Source: Ridgeia piscesae
Lineage: Eukaryota; Annelida; Polychaeta; Sabellida; Siboglinidae
NCBI GenBank assembly: GCA_025642075.2
Contig: JAODUO010000073.1
Span: forward strand, 1-64,000
Direction: 5' to 3'
DNA: 64,000 nucleotides
In this document: in pieces, positions 9,139 through 20,579 of the stretch
How the letters are laid out: each line of letters opens with the position of its first letter
Numbering within the stretch: position 1 is the first letter of the stretch
The notes under the pieces: generated by a model
What the model was told of the DNA's origin: nothing
Databases searched by the model: none
Seen by the model: the letters and a program-made list of their open reading frames with translations, nothing else
Program-made: the position numbers and the translations under genes

Positions 9139-12040
9139 TTATATGCGAGACATGATGACTATCTTACTGTGTACAACGACACTAATCCACATTGGGCCAT
9201 TTACTATTTCAAAGCAATTGTACATAACCATAATCAAGTAATTATTTATGTTAAAAATGCGTTTTTTAAAACCATAAATGTTCTTATGCAATAGGGCGTC
9301 AATTGTATCAATAGCATTATTAGCAAACATGCTACTCGCGCTGTCCCGTCGGTTATATCCCAAAATCCGTCTATGCATATTGTTGTAGGCAACTTTAGCT
9401 TTTAAATAAGAGCCCTTATTGAAGTTAACCCATAATTGGCAACAATAAGTTGTACAGCAATATGCATGAAACAGGCGTAGTTTAATACCCATGGAACAGT
9501 AGTGACATTTTCTGATAATGCTATTAGACCTAGCATACAAATTACGAAGATGTCTCAAAATATCTCCATCATCTTTCAGGTCATTGCATATTATCACACC
9601 TAAATATTTTGCTTCTTTGACATATGCAAGCTTGTTTACGTTCATATTATATATATATCTGGACACTTCAGGTTAAAACCACGTGGTTTCAAGACCATAC
9701 ACAATGACTTGATAGGGTTATATTCAACATCATTTACAAGCCCAAACTTTGCACATATCTTCAGCAAACCATGAAGCCCACTAGGACTGGGAGCAATAAT
9801 ACATATGTCATCAGCATAGAATATGTGATTAGTGCAGCAGTTGTGTATGAGGCAATCTATATCAGCACTATTTAGCATATTGCTCAGTTAATCAATGTAT
9901 ACGATAAATATGGGGATAAAATCCCACCTTGTTGAACACCATTCGAAACATTATAAAAGTCTGATGTTGTAGAACCCCATTTGATACAGAATGTTTGGGT
10001 TCTGTACCAGTACAACAGGATACGGATAAGTACAACAGGCACACCTCGATTAAGCAATTTTCTAAAAAGCGTCCAGTGATTGACTCTGTCAAATGCTTTT
10101 GAAGCGTCTAGAAAGCATGAATACACCGGGCTATTGTTACTTTTATAGTACTGAATAACATTTTTTAAAGCAAATATACAGTGGTCAGTAGAGTGTCCAT
10201 TCTTAAATCCAAATTGATTGTCGGTTGTATTAAGATATGGTGTCAACAGTTCCAGCAATATAATTTCAAATATTGTGCAATTGGTCTGTAGTTATTTACG
10301 TTGCTCGTGTCTCCAGACTTATTTTTTATCAATGGAATTATAATAGTTTTCATAAAGTCATCAGGTAAATGACCATGAGAAATCATTCTATTATAGAAAA
10401 TAGACAACAGTATAGTTATGCACCTATCTGAATGAATAAAGTGTTCCGCAGATAGACCATCGTTGCCACATGTTTTTCCAGATTTCAACTCATCGATAGC
10501 ATTTTGAACCATACAAGGAGTTATGAGTAAGTTATTTCCATAACACAAATAGTCTGTGTTTTGTACACACTCTTTATCATTTTGCATATTTGCATCTGTG
10601 GTTACATTGTTTAACAACGATTCAAAATGTGTTTTCCACATGGCAGATATGGCCGTAGGATCATTAGCACCATTGACATTTGTAGCATTGGGTGTACCTT
10701 TCTTGTATGCTTTAGATACGTTTTTCCAAAAACTGTCTGCATCTTTAGCTTGAGTGGATTTAGCCATGGCATCTGCTCGAGCCATGTCTTCGTGTTGTTG
10801 ACACTGTTTAAGCAGATATTAAAAATGTAACCTAGTTTTCCACATTAGTTCACAGACTGGGCCATGCTTAGGTTTTCCCATATCACACCATAAAATATAG
10901 TAAAATCTAGCTTCAGTGTGCGCTTCCTTAACATAATCGTTCCATCCAGGTACAATGTAGTCTTGGCACAATGTTTTTTTGCATGTAGTAATCGTTTCAA
11001 GACTAGATGTATACCCGAAGCGCATTACATATATCGAATAAATTGTCAATGTCACTTATATGCTGTCTGTTTGAACAGTTAGAATTAGTGCACGTACATG
11101 AGTCTGAAATGTGTATTCTGTCTATATGAACCAGGGCTTTATGCAGGATAAAATTATTGCTAGTCACACATGTTTTGGTGGACACATGGATGTTAACTGT
11201 TAAACCAGTTTACAAACTTTTAAATGTGTCTGATGACCCGAAATGGACTACAAACACACATGTGACACCATTTACATTCACTTTCAAGGCATAACTAACA
11301 ATATCTATGGTTTTGGAAGAACTTGTTTTGCTCCTTCATTTTTTTACCAGTCCACAACCCGTCCACCATATTTCTACCCAGCCATATTCGTTTTTACACG
11401 TCCAAATGACGGGTGGACAGGTCTCTACATAAAGCTATGAGATGAACAGCACTACACTTTCCATATTCTTTGATATTACAATCCTTTGCATTAGACCATC
11501 TAAAGATAGGAGGTATTTTGTCAGCATGTTTGTCGTTATTAACACATCTTTCTGCAGTTAGAACAGTAGAGATCACTAGTCCTACAGGGAGGTGATCCGA
11601 ACTAGGACATTTATCTAATATATATAATCAGTGATCATCGAGTTTACACTGTGAGAGCAGATAAAGTGATCTAACCACGAGGTAGAGTTGTGAGCATAAC
11701 TTACATACGTATACGTATTGCTAGTTCGACCAAAAATCTCATAATCTGAGATAACCAAACCAGTATTCTCACACATAGCAATTAATTCAGATTCAAAAGG
11801 GGTGTTAACAGCAGCATTAAAATCACCAGTGATAACAACATTGGACGTGTCCTTTTCTTCAATTATAGACGCAATTTTACCCAAGTAGTTACAAAATTCC
11901 TAAAAGTTGTCAGATGACTGGTAAAGCAGGTATACATTTAGAATAAAAAATTTGCCATCATTTGTGTCAGTGTCAATTCCAAGTAATCTGTTATCTTGTA
12001 AAGCACAAATTGTACAAGCATGTGAAATCGATTTTCTTTA
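9139..12040 (-). mobile_element. Decayed non-LTR retrotransposon (LINE) ORF2: endonuclease and reverse transcriptase
   Basis: Read on the minus strand, an APE-type endonuclease comes first (about 12040-11580): FFILNVYLLYQSS, VVITGDFNAAVN, WLDHFICS and SSDHLPVGL correspond to the NVY, GDFN, DH and SDH signatures. A linker follows, then reverse transcriptase (about 10600-9700): NNYRPIA, FGFKNGHSTDH, SCFLDASKAFDRVNH, GVQQGGILSPYL and catalytic FYADDICIIAPS. The C-terminal region (9666-9139) has EAKYLGVIICNDLKDDGD and a NMHRRILGYNRR stretch. The frame changes several times and an in-frame TAG lies near 11900, so the copy is dead. The endonuclease start is missing, consistent with 5' truncation. 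It is probably of the Jockey/CR1 superfamily, but the clade is not settled. 8820-9138 is AT-rich and may be its 3' UTR. Confidence 0.92.
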
Positions 12041-13195
12041 AAGTTTAATGAAGTATTTTAATACATTTGCAACAAAGACAGATCACAGGAAGGTGAAAGT
12101 TGGCACAGTTGTAGACCACCTCAATATGTACAGTGTGTTGAAATTTCACCTTTGCAGCTCTTATAGTTTCAGAGATATCACTTTCGAAACATGTGCACAA
12201 AAATCGAAAATCGACAGTAAAATGTTCACAGAAACTAGCCATATGTCCTGTCTGTTTCTGACACAGCACGACAGTCACTGCTTCTTTTGTCATTTTTGTG
12301 ATGTGCCAATGGCAGCAGCCACTTCACGTGATGGGCAGACTGTTGCAGCAGTGGACTGGTGTGGCTTCGGATGTGTCGGCTTTGCTCTGGACAGTTGATG
12401 TCCGCAGAATTCATGGATCTTGTCAAACAAACACTGTTGAAGGATGTTGAGGCCTGGGGTGGTGGTTCTGTAGGTAGAGCAGCAGGTGGGTAGACTCCTC
12501 GCCTGTGCTGCAAATCGAACTGCTGTTTGTCATCGGATGGCTGCTTCCTGGTGAACATGACACTGGGTTCTTCAGACGTCAACCTGATACAAAACAAACA
12601 TAATGGTTTTAACTTCCCATATTAACAAAATTAAATCCTGCAAAAGTTCATGTAATGACTGACCATTATTTCAAACTGGAGATACGGACAGTTGCTCATT
12701 AAATCGAATGACATACACATAGTGAGCCCAGTAGCTAGTGTAATAAGCAGGCTAACAGCATAATTGACGAATACCTTGGATCATTTAGAGTCAGCTCTGA
12801 ATGTTATAAACCTTCCATACCATCCCTTAACTGCATTAAATCGGTAAATCAAAATGTCTTCTTTCTTACCTGTTGCCCAAAATTACTCCCTCACCTAATA
12901 ATAAAAAATAGTCTACCTAATAAATGTGATAATTAAGTTCATGAAGATCTACGATAATAACAAGCATATATAAATGAAATAAGTTAAAAACATAATTATA
13001 AATTAATTACTAGTACCGGTAGTACATTACCGTACTAGTACATTACCGGTGACACTGATACTCTCACTCTCACAGCAAAGCCACGGGTTTATGTGAGTCA
13101 TGGCATGTCATTGTTAGAGAAATCAGTGTGACAATGAGTGAGGCTGAGCCTGCCACAACAGCAAAACGGTCAATAGAACTAATATAACTTACCCT
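12041..13195. other. Stretch without a recognisable gene
   Basis: Moderately open frames occur on the minus strand (12597-12235, after a plausible acceptor TTTTGTATCAG), but neither peptide composition nor motifs match a family I know. A small set of ACCGGTA/TACCGGT repeats with CTAGTAC lies at about 13010-13052. It may include downstream exons of the relic at 13196-13616, but I cannot support that. Confidence 0.4.
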
Positions 13196-13616
13196 ATGTC
13201 TGGCTGTCGTCTCCTTTACTTTCGTTCGGGCTGTCAACAATTTCCCAATCCATGAATTGTCAACAGCAGGGTCCATCATCAAAACACCTGCAACCGCAGA
13301 TGAATCCACGAACGTGTTCAAGGTCTTTGTCTACATCTACATTTTCAGCAGCGTTGGCAAATTGATCCATGATTGAAGCTGTCAATGTCAACTGTCACTT
13401 GGTATTGGTCTTCCTCGCCACTTTTGCACTCAGGGCCAAAACGACACTCCCTGCTTCACTGTTGGTATTTGACATGTACGAATCCAGTAAATTCTCCATC
13501 CAATACGCGTCTAATAGTTGTGTCACAGATTCATTGTCAAACACTCCGCGCAGATTTTGCCATCGCTGAGCGCTAGGTCGATCGGTGTCGATATCACGCT
13601 GCTGTGCAGCATCCAT
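13196..13616 (-). pseudogene. Relic of a cysteine-rich, transposon-associated protein exon
   Basis: From the ATG at 13616 a single frame runs to about 13196 but is broken by two TGA codons and a final TAG just before a donor (GTAAGT). The open part starts MDAAQQRDIDTDRPSAQR, and a later part has VRGFICGCRCFDDGPCC followed, after TGA, by QFMDWEIVDSP. The spacing C-x-C-x-C with a GPC and a following QF resembles the N-terminal cysteine module of invertebrate multi-copy integrase-associated proteins (inference from memory of the pattern). Both TGA codons sit where CGA would restore Arg, suggesting CpG decay. Confidence 0.5.
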
Positions 13617-14762
13617 GCTGTTGTTAAGTCTATCACTGCACAGGCTAAAACCTATGTATAACTAACAACTAAAACTACAGCATTGACATCTTAATAATAG
13701 ATTAGAATTCGCAGATTTTATACAAAAACGATGTCCAGTGCACTCAACGTCGAACAAAAACAATCATGGCTTCGCATGGGTTTAAAGGTCAGCCGCCAAT
13801 CAGCGGGGCGCATTATACCACGTGATTATGCCACAGGGCGACAATGTGCTCTTGTTTACGTTTTAGCCCAGTTTTCAAGCCTTCTAATTGTCTTTGTACT
13901 GACATGTGACAAATTTTGCGCATGGGAATACATCCCATAATAGTTCAACTTCAAAACGATACCAATATGGCGGGGGTAGGTAGGATGTACGGCAGACACG
14001 ACACATCTGAATGAAGCACATTTTTCATTCTTCGGGCTCACTGAGATCGACATAGCTGTTCCAAATATCTCTTTTTAGCAATGTTATAACTCGTTTTATG
14101 ATGTTATAACAGCATGATAGTAATCTATGATAATTACACTAACTAAATTCACCAATATCTGAAAATCTACCTTTCCATGCAAAAATACCCATTCGCCCAC
14201 TTCGAAGCTGAATTGCCGGCTTCGGCAATCCCGACTTATTCCTAATTTTGATGTGTTGGGTCACATATATATATATATATACAGCTGTATATATTATATA
14301 ATAATTAAATTAGGAGTTTGTGTTGATTAATAATACTAACATATTTTTTGTTAGATTATTGCATGCTGTATTAATTGTCACTCATTCTATATGTGAAATC
14401 TAACAACTTTGCTGGATATTTTAGCACAGTTGAACACAAAAGTGATTTAAAATCTGTAGTTCGAAATTAGGACACAAATTTTATTAAATCAATATATTAT
14501 ATACAATCGTGTTGTTATTGTCGCCTTCTTTCACATGGTTGTACAGCACAATTAAAGTGATACATAGAAAGAAATGGTGTTAGTGGGTGAGAGGTGAAAA
14601 GAAAGAGGGATAAAGCAGCCCGTAATGTTCACACTGCTCGGGTAATTTTTTATTTTTTCGTTCCATCGTAGTGTTTCGATTACAGGGATTAGTAGTGGTT
14701 GGAATAAAATTGGGACAAAGGAGGGATTTTGTGCACATGATACGCAGACAATCATCAAGTTC
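13617..14762. other. Intergenic, no gene seen
   Basis: AT-rich sequence with a short (TA)n tract at 14264-14290. The 69-residue plus-strand frame at 13731 lacks any recognisable motif. Nothing else supported. Confidence 0.5.
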
Positions 14763-17393
14763 CTAGTCTTCAGAGATGTCCATGAGGTCGCTGCATCTAT
14801 GCAGATATTCAGACATCGACATCCTGTCCACCTGTTTATATTGGGACCACAGTTCATTCAGCGCTTCTTGGTGTGACTTGGTGACTTTCGTTTGGTGTCG
14901 ATAGAGTCTGTGCTGCACCACGAGCTTAACTTGAGGCAGACAAGACCAACAACATTATATCTGCACATAAGTTATAGGTAAAACACACATACGCAATGCA
15001 CGCACACACTATTTTTTGGTTAATCATTTAATAGTGGTCGATACGGACATAATTATATCACACAAGCTAGCTCACACATCATAGACGCAAATGATACATT
15101 GGATTTCAGGTCCTGAAAAAATATGCAGCATTATATAGAAAAGAGCCATGTTTTATATTAAGCTTCTCAAACTACATTTGTTTTCCTATCTTAGTCTAAC
15201 CTGTAGTGGCAGCAGCAGTGCTTGCTCGTGGAGCAACTTCACCAACAAATACACATTCATGTGGTCGTGTGGTGCACACTTGTTCAGGTGGTGGTGCCAC
15301 CCTTCAGCATCGTTATTGGTCCTGACCGACCTCTTGAACGTTGTCCTTGTTGCTGGAGGGCAGCTGGTGCTGGACATCCATGTCTTGCAGAGATACTTCG
15401 TTGGGGGCAGTGAGCTTTGGACAGTGGTCACAGGTCACTTTAAGTTTTTCGAATGCGGGGTGGAATGTGTGCCGCTGGCAAATTCAGCAGCACCTACAAC
15501 TGCCGAATCTGACTAGTGATGACGATCTGGTGGGTGTAAGCGGTGTGTAGTCCCCCCCAATTCCTTCACCTTGGCAGAAGTAAATAAGAATACATTTGAA
15601 AACCACATGATGAATAATATCAATATAAAGTGTGCATAGAACAATAATAATATGTTAAAAGAAACACTCTCATCTTCTTAATTATTATACAGCACAGCTA
15701 GAGAGCAAACGCAATTGATATCTTACAATAGCACAAGAACCACATATATGTGACATACCTTCCTGTACAGCACTTTGGCAAAAGTAAATAAGAAATTATA
15801 ACTTATTTATTGATATTTGAAAACAACATGGTGAATAGAACAATACCAATATGCTACAAGAAACACTCATCTTCTTCGTGGAAATTATATGGCACAGCTA
15901 GAAAACAAACTACCACATATTATAGTGACATACCTCCGTGTACACGGCCTGTGCCCAGTGAAACCAACATCCATGTATTGGTACTGCTGGCAGCACTTCT
16001 TCAATCCACTCCAGTCAGCTCTTTCAAAGTCTACGACTATCTCAGTGACTTCTGGGTCCGCTGGTATTTGCCTCAACATTTCCTGGAACACTGCAACATA
16101 ATCAGTCGTCTTCCTTCTCGACACGAGAGCGAAAAGAAGTGACACGTGTTTCATGATACCTGCCACTTTGATGTACACTTAGTAGTTGCACACTTGGTAG
16201 TTGCACACTTGGTAGTTGCACACTTGGTAGTTGCACAAAAGGACTGCGCACCACTTTGAAGGTCCCATCTATAAACCATATCTTCACGTGGGCCAAGTGG
16301 TTCAGTTGTGTGTCTGATGCCAGCACCAGGTGGCGTTGTCCACCACAGGAAATGCAAAAAGTTGCCTGGGATGTGGTTCATGTTCACCTGAAACAGACCA
16401 TAGCATCCAATGAGCAAAGAACAATTTATGTACCTGAGTTGTCATGCTTTTTGGGGTGTGGGGACAGAAGTGGAGTTACACCTGTGTTACAATACAAATG
16501 TAATCGAGTACGATTACTATGAAGATGCATGAGAAAACAGTACAGGTGGGCTGTGGCAAGGCTCTAAAATTACAAAGATGTCAGGTGATGCTCATTTCAC
16601 ATGGACTGTCACAATATAACTGAACTGATATGAACTGAAATGCTCAAAAGTAAATCACTAATAGAAAATTAATAGCTTACTCAATTAATATTACATTTAT
16701 CAATCACACGATTACTCCATTTCTGGTGTGTGTAAATTGCCCACATAAAAACATATACCAAGTTGTTTTTTACTAGGAACGTGTACCTCAAAGTTTGCAT
16801 ATGCCAGATTCATTGGCCTTAGCAGCTGTCTGGCGCGATTGGCAGACCGCTGCAAAGTGTTGACACTTGGGAGATCTTCCCCTGTCGTCTGTATGCTTTG
16901 TAATGCGTCGTAGACAATCTTTCCCAATGTTTGGAAAATATCTTTCTAGTCTGCATCTTTCACCTATAAAAATTAGAACGGTTGTAACTTGTAAGTAATT
17001 AAGACAGTGTATTACCAAGTAAGAGTAAAAATGCACAAGGATTTCTGTGCGTTTTTGCATTAACATGCAAGCAATACATAAACACGGCGATATACCTGGG
17101 TAAGTGTCTCACGTCTTGTGGGTAAAAACTATTCTTAAACCTAGTTCTTCTAATACCTCATAAATAAAATAGTTAAGATCAAATTGAGTATAAATAATGC
17201 TACTAACCATTGCTCATGCCTTTGTACGCATAGCAGCCCCAGGGTCACATGGGGTGCTGTTGGGTTGTGTCGCATTCCAGACGAAAGTGTTGCCATGATG
17301 CACTAAGCAAGTGGTACATTTCCATGCACGTTCAGTGCAGGTCCATGTCATTACCGCAGCCTTGTTGGTTCGCTTCCATGCGTACATGAAGCA
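14763..17393 (-). mobile_element. FLYWCH-type MULE transposase, spliced and decayed
   Basis: Exon-like blocks are in order on the minus strand. (1) A FLYWCH-like zinc finger at 17393-17213: YAWKRTNKAAVMTWTC, then AWKCTTC and a downstream H/C pattern. (2) An N-terminal block at 16957-16712 with SVNTLQRSANRARQLL after a TTATAG acceptor. (3) The DDE core at 16360-15920: [16 protein letters not shown] (first Asp), [25 protein letters not shown] (second Asp) and, in a shifted frame, HGCWFHWAQAVYTE. (4) A C-terminal block at 15431-15190 with RTNNDAEGWHHHLNK, ending at a donor. (5) A last block at 14940-14763 with VVQHRLYRHQT and LHRCSDLMD. At least two frameshifts, an in-frame TAG and a TGA make it non-functional. 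Introns suggest an old element or a former host gene. Confidence 0.88.
16178..16240 (-). repeat. 15-bp in-frame expansion inside the MULE catalytic domain
   Basis: Four copies of ACTTGGTAGTTGCAC (plus strand) turn the single VQLFSVH-type segment of MULE transposases into [16 protein letters not shown] and so on. The unit is five codons, so the frame survives the expansion. It lies between the first and second catalytic Asp. Confidence 0.9.
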
Positions 17394-17935
17394 CTATTTA
17401 TAGTCACATTTCACACAAGTTCCAGACATAAATTAACCCATTAGGCCGTAGGATTTTATTAAAACATGCCCTCTTGTTCCCAGGATTTTTGGCAATTTTT
17501 GAGCGATTTTACCTGTGTTAAAAAATGTTAATTACAAGTTGCGTTTATTTTGAAGAGAACTAATTTCTCCACATGTCTGTATACATAGAAATATGATTTG
17601 GTCATAAAATGTTGACACTTGATCACAGTTTGCAAAGCAAATAATAAATTTGTTAAAATATTTGAAAGTTATTCTAATTAGCAACTGACATTATAAATTG
17701 AACCCCTGCTACTACATTATTCAAACCATGGAATAAAATGCAGCTATAAATGTTAGCTTTTGAAAATGAAAACATTATAACATTCTGACAGTTATTATTC
17801 AAGTTACACTATATTTTGTCAGGCAAAATATATGATTTTTTTTTCGAAATGGCCGACATTGTGTTATACAGGCATGTATTGAAATATCTCTGTTAAAAAA
17901 CATTGAATCAATCAAATTAGTTGCAACTGTGTTTA
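17394..17935. other. Spacer between MULE and piggyBac relics, candidate piggyBac end
   Basis: AT-rich, without a coding frame. A TTAA at 17433-17436 followed by CCCATTAGGCCGTAGG could be the target site and end of the piggyBac element, because TTAA then CCC is the usual arrangement. I did not find the matching opposite end on the 5' side, so this is tentative. Confidence 0.3.
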
Positions 17936-19809
17936 TTAACAAATAAAACATTGTGTCTGTTCATGCTGCAAGCTAGAAGCCATGGTGCTTCCTGGAACAT
18001 GGTCCTGACTTGCACAGGGACACCCGACACAGCGAACATCCATATAATGTTTCAACACATCGCATCGACGGCGTGCGCCTGTTTGCAGAAATGCATGGAT
18101 CGATCCCATGGCCGCTCGCTTACGCGACGAGAAATTGTCGCACATCTGGTGCATCACTGCCATCCTGCAGGTCAACAGTGACCACTCTCGTTGGTTGCTT
18201 GGCAGTGGCCTGTTTACCAGACACTTCAGGATGTAAGCGTTGACCATGGCAAAATTGAAGAGGCCGAACAAGACGTACTTCCACCACTTACTTCCAGCGC
18301 GTCCGACGTTGTAGTAACCCCGGAACTGGTCTAGATGATCCACCCCTCCCGTGTTCCAGTTGTAGTCCACAATCATCTCGGGCACAGTGATCATGTCATT
18401 TGGGGTGAAATGGGTTTGGGGTTTTACAGTGTCCCTGCCAGTGGTGTCCATCGCCACAACAAACACGTCTCGCCTGTCGTACCACCGACAGAACACGATG
18501 TCGCGATCTGCTGACAGCTTTTCACTCTGCCCCCTCTGCAGTGCCATGTCCGAGATCTGTTTTGGCAGGCCGCGACTGTTCTTCCAAATGGTGCCACAGA
18601 AGTACGCGATGGCATCATGCAGGTCACGGATCAGGCCGAGGGATGAGTAGAAGTTGTCAGCATAGAGGTGTTGGTTACGCAACAAGTAGCTTGATGACAG
18701 CTTCATGACGATGTTTTATGTCAGCCCCATCCCTTCAGCAAGATGATCATCGCGCCCGGTGTAAATATCCAGGGCCAAGCAGTACCCAGTGCATGCATCA
18801 CACAACACCCACAACTTGATGTCCCACTTGATGGGCTTCATCGACATGTACTGCTTCCAGCGCAGCCGACCGTTGTACTTGATCATGGCCTCGTCGATTG
18901 ACAAGGCAACACCAGACGCAAACAGACAAGGAATGGCCGAACCTTTCCCAGCTTGTCGGCACGATCTTCCGTTGCTGGATCCGTCACGTGGATGCAGTGC
19001 ATCAGCTGCTCGAACCTGTTTCGAGTGATCCGGGAGCTGATGTATGGGCAGTTCAGTGCCGGATCGGTTGACCAGTAATCTCGGTACTGGGGCCGCTCGT
19101 TGACTCCCATCAGGATGAGGATGCCAAAGAAAAAGCAAATCTCATCCTCCGTTGTGTCTGCCCACAACCGACCTCCATGCACCACAGCGTATGCATTTGT
19201 CAATGTCGCCATGTCCGCAAAGAAGTTGCGACCAAGGACTGCTAGCAGGAAGTCAAGTTCTGGTGCATCGAAGGGGATGTTATGCTGAGGTCCAGATTTC
19301 TCACGGAATGGACGTATCCTAGGAGTGGGCATCGCCATCGACCAACCCAGTGGTGGATATCCATGGGCTGGATGACCCATACCCCTGCCACGCCCTCGGC
19401 CATGCCCTCGCCCACGAACTTCTATGCTGTATGTGCTGGGTCCGGGTGGTTCTGCAGTGTCACACGATTCATATGAACTCAACACGAGAGGTGGGTTAGG
19501 TTCCTGAAATAGCAAAAGAAAACTTCATATGTCACATAGTACTCAGGGATTTGCTAAGTATGATAAACTGTATTTCTTACAAAATTATCAAGTAGCACGC
19601 ACTAGACAAAACCTTTATGTACTCATGCAAAATTAAAAACCACATATTACCTTTATATAATATGTATAAACAGTGTTAGAGGATTCTCCTGACCCTACGT
19701 TGTATTGTATAAGTTCTATTTGTGTTGTTTTGAGTTGTTTGAAATGGTATAGTGTATGTGTGTTTTGTGTGAAATACTGGTTGAAGAAAACAGAATTCTT
19801 CTTCGCCAT
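17936..19809 (-). mobile_element. piggyBac-type transposase gene, two exons, with frameshift and stop
   Basis: Exon 1 (19809-19651, 53 codons from ATG) ends ATAAAG at a GTAATA donor. Exon 2 starts at 19503 after TGCTATTTCAG in the same phase. Exon 2 holds a Gly/Arg-rich stretch (RGRGHGRGRGRGMGH), then the DDE_Tnp_1_7 core: FFFGILILMGVNERPQYRDY, ISRN-type region RITRNRFEQLMHCIHV, ALSIDEAMIKYNGRLRWK (first Asp), LYADNFYSSLGLIRDL (second Asp) and GGVDHLDQFRGYYNVGR (third Asp). A C-terminal cysteine cluster (RRRCDVLKHYMDVRCVGCPC) matches the zinc-binding end. A frameshift with loss of about ten residues follows DKLGKVRPFL near 18940, and a TAA interrupts GMGLT near 18714. All three catalytic Asp are still encoded, so it died recently. 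Confidence 0.9.
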
Positions 19810-20579
19810 CTTCTTTTTTCTTCCTGTAATGACAAAATAAATAAATTGAAATGAGAGAAATATAAAATAATTACGAAAAAATAATTATAAGCCATTATGA
19901 AATGTGAACAATATGAAACATCATCAAACACAATAGCTGGCGACTGAGGTTAGAAGTAACATCAACAGAACAGAAGTGCAACACATCCAGACACAAACTG
20001 CCAGGTACACATGTACTCGGCACTGACACTGACAGCTGTCAGAATTTGACAAAAGTTGTATTCAGCATAGAAATGTCTAATTATTAGTTATTCATACAAG
20101 TCACTGTATAGATGAAATATGTCATACATCCAAATATTGTCAACAACAATATATAACATGAGTGTAAAAATAACAAAAGTGACGGAATCGATGTACATCG
20201 AACGGTCATAGTCCAGCTCAGTCGATGCCGAAGTGATGACATTGACAGCCAACTTTTAGCGACACGATTGTAGCAATAATTCTTACAGAAAAAACTACTT
20301 GTCACTGCGACACACTATCTGTGCAACTTCAATTGCCGAAAACATGGCGACAAAGGCAAAGTTTGACGAAAAAGCACTGGAAGAAAATCGATGTAAATAC
20401 AAATATTCAATATGGCAACCCATGCACGTGACTAGCTGGTGTTGTGGCAAACTGTATCCCCAGGTTGTGTTAACATTTGGGAGTGTTTAGTGCAGTAGTT
20501 AATCCCCGGGAATTTTTTGAATATAAGGTCTGGTGTCCGGCCTGTGGCGGCCATTGTAGGATCTGATCGGTTAAACACA

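Noticed and set aside
20344..20400. Plus-strand ATG (MATKAKFDEKALEENR) with a following GTAAAT as a first exon
   Set aside because: Good start context but no downstream exon or family; could be chance.
20500..20520. TTAATCCCCGGG as the 5' end of the piggyBac element
   Set aside because: It does not match the CCCATTAGGCC end proposed at 17437 in inverted orientation.
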